A stretch of 64,000 nucleotides of DNA from Zizania palustris. Its lineage: Eukaryota > Streptophyta > Magnoliopsida > Poales > Poaceae. Location of the stretch: the NCBI GenBank assembly GCA_019279435.1, contig JAAALK010000286.1, forward strand, positions 17,441,931 to 17,505,930, read 5' to 3'. A program made the position numbers and the translations under genes. The first letter of the stretch is position 1. Each line of letters opens with the position of its first letter. The notes beneath the pieces were generated by a model. The model ran no database searches and was not told the DNA's origin. It saw nothing but the letters and a program-made list of their open reading frames with translations. Positions 54,213 through 64,000 of the stretch are shown here, one piece after another.

Positions 54213-57200
54213 TTACGGAAAATAGCGCTTCAGGTGCTCGGCATGCCAAGTATGCTTCAGCTCTTCGCCTTCCAGAGTGGCGAGTCTGTAGGATCCTGGC
54301 CGCCCGGACTTTATGACGATGTATGGTCCTTCCCACTTGTTGCCCAACTTGGTGGGGGCGACCACAGCGCGGAGGACAAGGTGCCCCGGCTGGAACTCGC
54401 TAGTCTTAACCTTGGTGTCATACCACCCCTTGGTCTCTCTTTGATAGTGGGACAGGTTGGCGACGGCGCGCAGCCGCGTCTCTTCGGCCAGGTCGAGGGA
54501 GACGGCGCGCTCATCTTCGGCTTCGGGTGCCACGACGCGGAGTGAACCGGCGCGGAGCTCTGTTGGTGTCATTGCTTCATCGCCAAACAAGAGGCGGAAC
54601 GGGGTGAAGCCGGTGGCCCGAGACACGGTCGTCCGGATGGAACATAAGATCTTGGGTAGCTCGTCGGGCCATACTCCTTGGGCCAAACCGACGATACGCT
54701 TGTTGAGACCTGACAAGATGTGCCCATTAGCTCGCTCCACGGCTCTGTTAGACTGGGGATGTCGCACGGCTGCGAAGCAAAGCTGAACTCCCAGCTCGTC
54801 GCAGAATGCTTGGAAGGTGCCCGCATCGAATTGTGTGCCGTTGTCCAAGGTGAGCTGCTTGGGTACTCCGAAACGGCACACGACATTTTGCCAGAAAAAT
54901 TTCTGGATGCTGCGGGATGTGATGGTAGTCAGTGGCTCCGCTTCAACCCACTTAGAGAAGTATTCGACGACGACCACGGCAAAGCGCAGGTTTCCCCTTG
55001 CTCTAGGGAGTGGACCGATGAGGTCCATGCCCCATCGGGCCAAGGGCCAAACGGGGGGGATAGGTATCAAGCTTGCCGGAGGGCGGTGACTGCGGCGGCC
55101 CATCCATTGGCAGCCTTGACAGGTGCGGACAAGTTCCTCGGCGTCAGCAACGACAGTGGGCCAGTACACGCCTTGCCGGAGGGCTTTGCCCGCGAGGGCC
55201 CGCGGAGCTAAGTGGCTACCGCACAGCCCCTCGTGTATCTCTCGGAGCATGGCGACGCCGTCCGAGTGCGAGATGCAACGGAGGAGTGGGGAGCATACTC
55301 CGGATTTGTACAGAATTCCATTGATGACGTCGAATGACCTCGCGCGGAGCTGCAGACGAGCATGCTCTGCGCTAGGACGGTCGTTGTCGCCGCCTGCGAG
55401 CGTGCGCATGATAGGCTCGTGCCAATCGGCGCTGGTCGTACATAATACCGGGGCCGGCCGTGGTGATGATCCGGGTTCCTCCGGGGTGACGGTGATGGAC
55501 GTCTCGCTGCAGGCTGCCGAGGGCTGAGCGAGTTCTTCGAAAAAAGCCCCTGGCGGTAGGGCTTGGGCGCCGGCCCCGGCCTTGGCGAGGGCATCTGCTT
55601 GGGTGTTGTCGCCTCGCGGGATGTTCTGGACGGATATCCCCTTGAAGGATACTTCGAACTTGCGGATGGAGTCGAGGTAGGAGGCGAGGTCCGGGTGCTT
55701 TGCCCGAAAGCTCTTGTCGATGTGCCCGGCGACCACTTGGGAATCGGTCTTTACGACCACGCGGGCGGCTCCCAATGCGAGCGCCTTGCGAAGTCCCAAG
55801 AGGACTCCTTCGTACTCGGCGATATTGTTGGTGGCCTTGAAACGGAGCCGGGCGGAATACAGGGCTTGTTGGCCGGAGGGGGAGATGATGACTGCTCCGG
55901 CTCCAGCCCCGGAGGCTTGGTAGGCACCGTCCGCAAAGACGGTCCAGATCCCCTCGCCTGCGTCGGTGTTCGCGTGCTCCCGGGCTCTCGTCCACTCCGC
56001 GACGAAATCGGCGAGGATTTGGGACTTGATAGCTGTCCGGGCGACAAAAGAGATCCCAAACGGGGCTAATTCTACCGCCCATTTCCCGATGCGGCCGGTA
56101 GCGTCCTTGTTTCGGAACATGTCGCCGAGCGGGTAAGCGGTCGGGATGATGATGTCGTGGGCCAGGAAGTAATGCCGGAGCTTCCGAGAGGCCATGACGA
56201 GGGCGTAAGCCACCTTCTCGAGCTCGGAATACCGAGCCTTAGCTTCCGTTAGAGCCTCGGAAACGAAGTAGACGGGGCGCTGGATCAGCTTCCCGGCGAG
56301 CTCCTCCTCTTGAACCAAGGCCGCGCTCGCCGCATTGCCGGAGGCGGCGAGGTAAACCAGCAGAGGGCTGTCGGCCCGGGGAGTAGCAAGGGCTACGTGG
56401 CTGGAGAGGTTGTCTTTGATGTGCTGGAAACAATCCTGGCACTCTGGGGTCCATTCGAAATACTTGGAACCTCAGAGCGCCTTGAAGATGGGCAGACTTC
56501 GTTCTGCTGACTTGGCGAGAAATCGACCGAGAGCGGCCAACCGCCCGGCCAGCTTTTGCGCTTGCTTGAGGTTCTGGGGTGGAGCCATGTTCTGCAGTGC
56601 TTGGATTTGCGTGGGGCTGGCCTCGATGCCCCGGCTGGAGACGAGGTACCCGAGCAGCTTGCCTGCGCGCGCTCCGAAGACGCACTTATCTGGATTGAGC
56701 CGGATGCCGCACCGCCGGAGACTGTCGAATGTCTCAACTATGTCTGAGCCATGATGATTCTTGGAGGTGCTTTTGATGACAATGTCATCCATGTAGGCTT
56801 CGGCATTGCGCCCTAGCTGATGCCCTAAAGCTTTGGAAATTAACCTTGAAAAGGTGGCGCCGGCATTACGAAGGCCGAAAGGCATTCGGAGGTAACAGAA
56901 CACTCCGGCCGGAGTGACGAAACTGGTTTTTACTTGGTCTTCGGGCTTCAACCAAATCTGGTGGTATCCCGAATAAGCGTCGAGGAAGCTGAGGAGTTCA
57001 GCTCCGGCCGTGGAATCAACGAGCTGGTCGATGCGAGGCAGGGGGTAGGGGTCACGGGGGCAAGCTTTATTCAGAGAAGTGAAGTCGATACACATGCGCC
57101 ACTTGCCAGATGTTTTCTTCTGGACAAAGACAGGGTTGGACAACCACTCGGTATGGCTCACTTCTCGGATGACCCCCGCTCGGAGCAGCTTGTCGGTCTC

Positions 57201-57750
57201 CGCTTTGGCGAGCTCGGCCCGTTCGGTGGACAACCTCCGGAGCCCCTGGCGAACCGGCCGTGCCTTCGGATCGACGGCCAGTGAGTGCTCGATGATCGAG
57301 CGGTCGACGCCGGGAATGTCTCCGTCAGACCACGCGAAGATGTCGAGGTTGCCGCGGATGATAGCCTCGAGCTGTTCTGAAACCTCTGGCTCCAAGCCCC
57401 CTCCGAACTTGATCGAGTACTCCTTTCCTCCCTAGATCAAGGTTTTGGTGATGATTTCCCCTTCTGGGAGAGGTTTGGCTGGGCGCCCCTTCTGACCGGG
57501 ATCGGGGTTGCCGGCGAAGTCTGCCTCATCGGCGCCTCCGCGGACGCTGTGGACCTGTCGTGGCTCGAGCGGCGCTAAATGGCCGTACTCGACTCGGCGC
57601 GCTGCGGCTTGATCGCCCAGGACGGATAAGACCCCTCCGGGAGTCGGCATTTTGAGACAGAGATAGTTGTGGTGGGCGATGGCGCCGAAGCGGTTGAGTA
57701 TCCCTCGCCCGAAGATGGCGTTGTAGGTGTACGGAGCGTCGACGAAATTT
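54213..57750 (-). pseudogene. pol: pol of element F: end of protease region, RT, RNase H, integrase
   Basis: The frame is unchanged from 57750 to the stop at 54213, with nonsense codons only near 57432 (TAG) and 56472 (TGA). Order: YNAIFGRGILNRF, RT with GVIREVSHTEWLSNPV, WRMCIDFTSLNKACPRDPYP, FLDAYSGYHQIW, MPFGLRNAGATF, AYMDDIVIKS near 56800; RNase H with FADGAYQASGAGAGAVI, NNIAEYEGVLLGL, VVKTDSQVV, NTQADALAKAG; integrase with GLCGSHLAPRALAGKALRQG, CQGCQWMGRR, WGMDLIGPLPRARG, LTLDNGTQFDAGTF, QSNRAVERANG; and a C-terminal LGNKWEGPYIVIKSGRPGSY ... HLKRYFP. All catalytic Asp and Glu residues that I can place are present. Its 5' side is lost at the junction with G. Confidence 0.92.
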
Positions 57751-58396
57751 GCCCCAAGGACTTCACAACTTTCAGGAAGCAAGACCAGCGGCTGGAGGCC
57801 GCCAGGGAAGCCGGCTGGTAAAGCCCAGGCCTTCTTCTACTGTGTCCCATGGTGAGAATCGAAGTCACGCAACTGATGCATGTAAGTCTATACTCACTTT
57901 GAGAGGCGAGTACCTTGAAAGAATTTCGGGTCGAGGCACTACCGACCGAGTTCCGACGAAGGTGCGTCCGGAGCCTATCCAGGCTGTGGCGCGTATAGAT
58001 AACATCGACCCTGCAAGACGGCCTCCAGTGGTCAATGCTATGCCACATCCGAAGCAGGAAGATGGTCAGGATCGAGGGAAAAGAGTAGTCCTCCCCATCT
58101 CTGGAGGAGGGACCCTCGGAAGTATGTCGAAGAGGCAGAGAAGAGAATATGTCCCAGAAGTGGGCCATATTGGAACTTCCTCGTCCGCAGCTGCTATGCC
58201 TGAATGGTCCCATGTGCCGATATCTTTTTTTGCAGATGATGCAGCTGGCATTAAGTTTCCACATGCAGACCCACTTGTCATCACTGCTGACATAGCAGGG
58301 ACGGAGGTCTGGAGAGTACTGATCGACGGAGGGAGTTCAGTGGATATTATCTTCGTCCAAGCCTTCAATCAACTCTATATCTCCAGGAAGCATCTT
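57747..58396 (+). pseudogene. gag-pol: G: gag-protease fragment of an E-like element, plus strand
   Basis: Opposite in direction to E and F. It begins in the sequence equivalent to the CCCCAAGG/TTCAGGAA region of E near 48155, and covers the knuckle-like HGENRSHATDAC, GKRVVLPISGGGTLGSM, RREYVPEVGHIGTSSS and protease core VWRVLIDGGSSVDIIF, ending at LYISRKHL where the H2 LTR starts. It overlaps the part of gag-protease that E still has, so it is from another copy. The junction with F contains a short shared GAAATTT-like run. It is possibly the distal part of K. Confidence 0.8.
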
Positions 58397-61300
58397 TGTC
58401 GCGCCCCGATTTAATAAATCAGGACTTTATTGAAATTCCATAGAAAATCAATAAAACAAGACGTTCATCATGCGACCTCGTACAATACGGGAAATCATTC
58501 ACGGTTCATAGACCGCATTAATACAAAAGTGAATAAAGGTGAAGAGAAACTAATAAAATCACGGGTCCTAGATGAACGCCTCCTTCTAGTCTCGCCTTGA
58601 CTGGGTCGCTACTCCAAACCTGCATCCTCCTCGTAGTAGACGGGCTCTGATGGTGTAAGTCAACGGGGTGAGTACAGGAGTACTCAGCAAGCCACCGAAT
58701 GCAAATATAATGCAAGGAAATAACAAGGGAGATAGTGGCTAGTTTTGCGGAAGCGAGTAATTTGTAAAGCAATTTAATGTGAACAATTTATTAGTACTGA
58801 AACGTAAACATGTGTATGCATCATCATCTTCTAACTCGAGGGGTACAGTCAGCCCCACCTCGCTCAACAGTCCTTACATGCCATGAATAACTCAACCATT
58901 CAAACAATTGTAACTAACTGCGAGTAGTCACACAACCCGCCCTTCAGCGTGGGCTCAGCTTTTCAAAAAGATTGATTTTACTCTGATCAGAAATGTACCA
59001 TTGTACTCACAAGGCACACACTCACCACTTACACCAAAGTGTAACGAGATAACCCATTCCACGGGAACTCGTGCCAAAACCTTCCATATGGTCCTCCTCG
59101 ACTCAACAGCACCCTCTTATAGGTTTCATATGGTGTCCCGACGCGTCTGAGCCCCACCATACCCCTCTTGAGCCTCGTCGGTACAAGTCGCCCGCAGGCT
59201 TGCCCCTTGCCCCCTCCACTATGGTGCATCGAGTCGGAGTATTCCATACTTCCAGTTAGGACTTACCCATTAAACTTGTGGTTGGTACGGAAGTGCTTTG
59301 CAAAAGATCCCGCAGACCGGTCCTTATAGTGCCCCGGGTGCGACAAACCAATGCCCGAGCTTGCACCCGGAACCCACCATACTTATAACTTAGCCAACTC
59401 CAACAGAGTCCAGAGATGAGAATAACGGGGAAATTCATATACAGAATCCAGCTATCTACGACTCATTCTTTTTATCCTATAGCAGTTGTGCCGGTACATT
59501 GGGCACTAGCTAATATAATATTTGTAGAGTGACAAGGAGTTAAGGCTCAATAAGCATGGCTTGAGTTTGCACACAAGGACGGGGATCTAATAAATATAAG
59601 TGTAGGGCTTGATGTTGGACTAATGCAATATTATCCTATGAGTTATAGCGATAATTTATTAAAACATGGGCTCAAAGATGATCAACTATTTCCACAGAGG
59701 TGGTCGATGACTTGCCTTGATCAGCAAATGGGGATGGAGGAACCTCGGGGTAGAACTCCGGCTCCTCGACGAACTCGTAGTCTTCTTGATACGGAAAAAT
59801 AAACAATACATTCAATAAAAATCCACCAAATACTAAACATACATGTTTGTTATGTGAATTAATATTTTGATATTCTGAAGTTTGGTATAAAACAGTAAAG
59901 CTTAACTTTTTAGGGTTTTTCCTAATTTATTTTCTGTATTAATAATTTTAACCCTAAGGGGTTTTTATTCAATTATTTATTAAGAATATTTTGGGTAACA
60001 GTAACATACTATTTTTATGGAATTAATGTGTAGAGAATAAATTCCTGAATTTAACAAAACTTAAATGGTGAAATTTGGAGTTAAAATGAGTAAGTTATGA
60101 ATTTTCAAAGTTTAAACTATTTTCTGGATTTTTATTTAAACTGGAAATGGGGTCTAGTCCACGGTGAGCCAGGCCCACGGTGGACAGGCGCACTGTGCGC
60201 GTGGACCGAATCGATCTGGATCGTCCGATCCAGATCAAGCGGCCAGGCGCGAGGCGGGTTCGTTTAAGTGAAAACGGATGGCTCAGATTAAATCGCACCG
60301 AACCGGTACGCGTGGACGCACCAGATCGCTCGGAGGTTTTAAGTGGCGATCGATGGCCGAGAGGCCTCGATACCCTTTTGACCAGATCCGAGGGTCCAGA
60401 TTAAATCCCGGAGGTATTTAATCCTAGCCCTCCGATCGCGATCGTGCGGTCTCGGCGCGATCCGGCACGGCACGCGCTAAGGGGTCGAGTACCCCCTTCA
60501 TTCTCGGCTCCGGCTACGTTACGGCGAGCAATTCCGGCGCCGGTGAGGGTTGGACGGCGAGGCTAAGGCCAAAAATGGAACCAGTGACGTGAGGGGAACT
60601 CGGGCATATCGGCGGTGGAGGCGGCGGCGAGCTGACGGCGACCGACGTCGACGAGGGGCGGAGAAACTCCTCGGGTTGGTCGGCGGCGAGGCGATCCGGT
60701 GGTCCTTTCGACCAATGGTGGTGTGGCCGAGGACGGGTGGGTCTCTACGGTCACGTAGGTGGCGACGGCGAGGGCAGTGGTGGCTTGGATCATCGACGAG
60801 GGCTCACCGGAGTCGAAACAGAGAGAAAACCCGAAAAGATGGTGGCGGCGCTCTAGATCACTTCAGCTCAGGCTACGGTGGTGTGGGCTGAGCGCGGTGA
60901 GGGCGAGGGTTTTTATAGGGTCACCGGTGGCGGCCAAATGGAAGGAAACCGAATGTTTCCTCCTTCTCCAATGAGGGTTCCATTCCCTTGGCCCGGCTTC
61001 CATACTCGTCAAAACGTGTGGCCTAACGGTGGAAAGGGATCGTGAGGGTCCGGGGGGAGGTGTCCGAGGTAGATCCAACCGGATCGGGGCGGCCGGCGGT
61101 GAGGGAAGGAAAGGGGGTCGCCGAAAGGAAAGGGGAGCGATCCCCTTCCATCGGGGACGAAGGTCCTGACAGGTGGGCTCCACCTGTCAGTGGGCGAACG
61201 GAAAAGGAAGGGGCCGACAGGTGGGCCACGGCTGTCAGAAGGAGAAAGGGGAGCGGCGGAGGCTGACGGGTGGGCCGGCGGAGCGCGGGTGCGGGGAGGA

Positions 61301-61671
61301 GAGAGGGGGAATGCGCTGATAGGCGGGCCCCACAGGTCAGTGACACAGAGCTGGGTTGGGCTGGGCTGGAGGCTAATTCAAGGTTAAGGCCCATTTCGAT
61401 TAAAAATGTTTTCTGATTTAAAATAATTCTAGCAATTTATATATTTGTTTAAATATTGAAGCACTGTTGATAAAAATTTGTAAAAATTCCTAAAATTATA
61501 TTTTGGCCTCTAGTTTATCTCATAAAATTTTCAAGTCCAGATTTTGAATATTTCTCCCTGTTTGGCTTTATTAGGGCTCTTTTAGGATTTTCTTTAATTA
61601 TAAATTGCAGAAATGTCTTTTAATATTATTTTCCTTTTATTTTAATTCCTTTTTATTTCTGGGGTGTTACA
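58397..61671 (-). repeat. 3' LTR of chromovirus H2 (3275 bp)
   Basis: No gene is seen. On the minus strand the first 300 bp are AT-rich, then comes a GC-rich block of about 1 kb (60170-61380), a TATA box at 60911-60919 and an AT-rich stretch, and the last 1.4 kb are similar to H1. The open frames in the GC-rich block (60550-60891, 61023-61394 and others) overlap on both strands and are not called. Confidence 0.88.
60911..60919 (-). promoter_or_regulatory. TATA box in the H2 LTR
   Basis: The minus strand reads CCCTATAAAAACCC, about 755 bp from the LTR start and inside the GC-rich block, a plausible core promoter of the LTR. Confidence 0.5.
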
Positions 61672-61690
61672 ATCCTATCCCCCTTACAGA
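61672..61690 (-). promoter_or_regulatory. Polypurine tract of chromovirus H2
   Basis: The minus strand reads TAAGGGGGATAGGAT directly before the LTR start TGTAACACCCC, a typical position and sequence for this group. Confidence 0.8.
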
Positions 61691-61713
61691 GAATCTCGTC
61701 CTCGAGATTCGGA

Positions 61714-64000
61714 TCAATCCTCGAATAGCTCAGGATGCTGTGCCTTGAGTTCATCTTCTTTTTCCCATGTAGCTTCCTCTACAGGATGATTGCTCCACTG
61801 CACTTTACAGAAGCGGATGACCTGACTCCTGGTGATCCTTTCCTTGACCTCCAAGATCTTGACAGGATTTTCCACATAGGTCAGATCTTCTTGAACATCC
61901 AATTGCTGTAGGTCTACTTGCTCTGTAGGGACGCGGAGACACTTCTTTAGTTGAGACACATGAAACACATCATGCACTCCGGTCAATGAGGGTGGTAGTT
62001 CCAACTGATAAGCAACTTCGCCTTGGCGTCGAACAATGGGAAATGGTCCAACATATCGAGGGGCCAACTTTCCTCTCATGTTAAACCGTTGAGTACCACG
62101 GAGAGGCGTAACTCGAAGATAGACATGATCTCCCTCTTCAAAGGCTAGGTCTCGGTGTCGATTGTCCGCGTAGCTCTTCTGTGGGTATTGGGCTGTCTTG
62201 AGTCGGTCTCTGATGATCCGTACCTTCTCTTCAACTTCTCGAAGGATGTCCGTTCCGAACACTTGAGATTCACTAGTTTGATCCCAAAGTAGAGGCGTTC
62301 GGCACTTACGTCCATATAGGGCTTCAAAAGGAGACATCTGAAGACTGGCTTGATAGCTGTTGTTGTATGAAAATTCAGCGTACGGTAAGCTCCTGTCCCA
62401 AGTGGCTCCAAAATCCAAGACGCATGCCCGAAGCATATCTTCCAATATCTGATTCACCCTTTCAGTTTGTCCATCTGTCTGAGGGTGGTAGGCAGTGCTA
62501 AAGTTCAATCTTGTTCCCAACACTTCTTGAAGGTTCTTCCAAAAACGAGATGTGAACTGACTTCCTCTACCGGACACTATCTTCTTGGGTACTCCATGAA
62601 GACACACAATGCGGGCCATGTATAGTTCTGCAAGCTTAGGGCCACTAAAGGTCGTCTTGACGGCTATGAAATGCGCTACTTTCGTGAGTCGGTCAATAAT
62701 CACCCAAATAGAATCATATCCAAGTTGGGTCTTTGGGAGTCCGGTGATGAAATCCATACCGATCTCTTCCCACTTCCATTCAGGTACTTTCAATGGCTGT
62801 AACAGCCCTGCAGGTCTCTGATGTTCAGCCTTTACTCTTCTACAGGTGTCACACTCGGCGACGAACTGTGCAATCTCCCTCTTCATGCTAACCCACCAAT
62901 AACGTTCCTTCAGGTCCTGGTACATCTTGGTACTGCCGGGATGAATGGAGTACAAAGTCTCATGGGCTTCTCTCAGGATAAGGGTTTTTATCTCTGGTTT
63001 ATCCGGCACACATATCCGGGTTCCAAACCATATGGTGCCATTTTCGTCCTCTGAAAATCCTGGGGCTTTTCCTTGCCTCATGTTCTTCCTAATGGCGGCT
63101 ATATCCTGGTCCTCTAATTGAGCTTTCCAGATTTGCTCGAACAAGACGGGTCGAGTCTCCAAGGTGGCTAGGTATGCTCCGGTGGTCAACCCGAGATTTA
63201 ACTTTTCCATCTCTTTACATAGTGAGGGCGCGTGATCCTGAATCATAGTGGCTGTGCAATATCCCTTGCGGCTTAATGCATCGGCTACCACATTTGCTTT
63301 TCCAGGGTGGTAGTGGATACCTAAGTCATAGTCCTTTATTAGCTCCAACCATCATCTTTGCCTCAGATTAAGGTCTAGCTGTGTGAAGATGTACTTCAAG
63401 CTCTTGTGATCCGTAAAGATCTCACAACGATTTCCGACCAAATAATGCCTCCAAATCTTAAGGGCGTGCACTACAGCGGCAAGTTCCAAATCATGGGTCG
63501 GGTAGTTCAACTCATGGGGTCTCAACTGACGAGAGGCATAAGAGATAACCTTTCCATCCTGCATAAGAACACATCCTAATCCTTGGCAAGATGCGTCGCA
63601 ATAGACATGGAACTCTTTCCGGATATCTGGTAGGGTCAGTATGGGTGCTGACACCAGACGGGTCTTGAGAGTGCGGAAACTTTCCTCGCATTCGGGAGTC
63701 CATTCAAACTTCTCTCCTTTCTACAACAACTTGGTCATTGGCTTGGCTATCTTAGAAAAATTCTCAATGAATCTCCGATAATATTCGGCTAAGCCCAGAA
63801 AACTTCGTATCTCAGATACGTTCGTGGGTGGCAACCAATTCGTAACTGCTTCCACGGTGGCAGGATCTACTGCAATACCTTGTGCAGAGATAATGTGTCC
63901 AAGGAACTTCACTTCCGCCGTCCAAAATTTGCACTTGCTGTACCTGGCATATAACTGGTGTTCCCTTAGCTTGCCTAAGGTTAACCGGAGGTGAGTCTCG
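61714..64000 (-). pseudogene. pol: pol of chromovirus H2: RT end, RNase H, integrase, chromodomain
   Basis: One frame with two stops (63721 and near 63350). The RT thumb has KFLGHIISAQGIAVDPATVE and FLGLAEYYRRFI. RNase H has FHVYCDASCQGLGCVLMQDG and LELAAVVHALKIWRHYL, then HYHPGKANVVADALSRK. The integrase zinc part has HETLYSIHPGSTKMY and CDTCRRVKAEHQRP. The core has the first Asp in IGMDFITGLPKT and the Glu in GQTERVNQILED, but the second Asp, expected in the VSDRGSQF-type motif, is Gly (VSGRGSQFTSRFW), which should abolish activity. The C-terminal chromodomain-like part has ILEVKERITRSQVIRFCKVQ and W-E-K at the end (HPVEEATWEKEDEL). It ends HPELFED. The N-terminal part lies beyond the window. 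Confidence 0.92.

Larger units (their letters stand above)
48412..57750 (-). mobile_element. Element F: GC-rich Tat-type Gypsy retrotransposon, 5' part lost
   Basis: F inserted into the gag of E. On the plus map it runs 3' LTR (48412-49152), antisense gene (49733-53416), 36-bp minisatellite (53573-54112), and pol on the minus strand (54213-57750). At about 57750 it is joined to an inverted gag-protease fragment (G), so gag and the 5' LTR are missing. It is markedly GC-richer than E and D in all parts and has a longer LTR, so it is a separate subfamily. pol has only two nonsense codons. Confidence 0.88.
58397..64000 (-). mobile_element. H2: Tekay/Del-like chromovirus, 3' half, continues past the window
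   Basis: This is a minus-strand Gypsy element: RNase H, integrase and chromodomain (63999 to 61714), a purine tract, and a 3275-bp 3' LTR (58397-61671) that starts TGTAACACCCCAG and ends CGGGGCGCGACA on the minus strand. It inserted into G. The flanking 5 bp at 58392-58396 are ATCTT, with the partner off the window. The pol-LTR order, very long LTR, C-terminal chromodomain and TGTAACACCCC start all fit the plant chromovirus group. Confidence 0.9.

Noticed and set aside
55563..56069. Plus-strand open frames over the F RNase H region
   Set aside because: Shadows of the well-conserved minus-strand pol frame in GC-rich sequence.
60550..61394. GC-rich open frames in the H2 LTR suggesting a captured host gene
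   Set aside because: Frames overlap on both strands, translations are Arg/Gly/Pro-rich without a domain, and the block lies wholly inside the LTR.

Overview
This 64 kb window is nested LTR-retrotransposon DNA from a plant nuclear genome, most probably a grass. I find no convincing single-copy host gene, tRNA, rRNA or bacterial-type feature. The grass inference rests on three things: Sirevirus-type Ty1/Copia elements with very long LTRs and repeated AGGGGGAG tracts, Tat-type Ty3/Gypsy elements carrying an antisense extra gene, and a chromodomain Gypsy element. I cannot name the species.

Layout, left to right. (1) 1-18836: Sirevirus-like element B on the minus strand. It has gag but no pol and inserted into an older Copia element C, whose RT fragment resumes at 18837. 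B's 3' LTR (at the window start) carries the end of a Tat-type LTR (1-127). B's 5' LTR (4237-7126 plus 18332-18836) was split by a complete but decayed plus-strand Sirevirus A (7127-18326, gag and pol with stops and frameshifts). (2) 18837-23700: Copia fragments in head-to-head orientation, another B-family LTR piece, and a roughly 501-bp AT-rich tandem repeat. (3) 23701-36230: Tat-type Gypsy remnants J (minus) and I (plus). The LTR of I was split by element D (25223-34346), the youngest insertion: 496-bp LTRs with about five differences and a perfect 5-bp target-site duplication. D has lost RNase H and integrase, and a 199-bp-arm palindrome lies at that point. (4) 36231-38645: an unassigned stretch, a truncated chromovirus LTR (H1) and an inverted Tat LTR piece (K). 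(5) 38646-57750: Tat-type element E, its gag split by the related GC-richer element F. F keeps an almost open pol, a 28-bp minisatellite in its LTR and a 36-bp minisatellite beside pol. (6) 57747-64000: an inverted gag-protease fragment G, then the 3' half of a Tekay/Del-like chromovirus H2 with a 3.3-kb LTR.

The most coherent biology is in the Tat elements. gag-pol is on the minus strand. On the opposite strand, between pol and the 3' LTR, lies a second gene whose N-terminal part resembles the plant family named 'putative gypsy type transposon'. In D, E and F this gene reads as five exons with the same intron positions and phases (1,1,0,0), a conserved ATG, and a TATA-like box about 95-115 bp upstream. 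J preserves intron 1. Because the introns are in the reverse orientation on the genomic RNA, they would survive retrotransposition.

All calls are by eye from sequence and translated motifs. Lineage names are inferences from family knowledge, and no database search was run.
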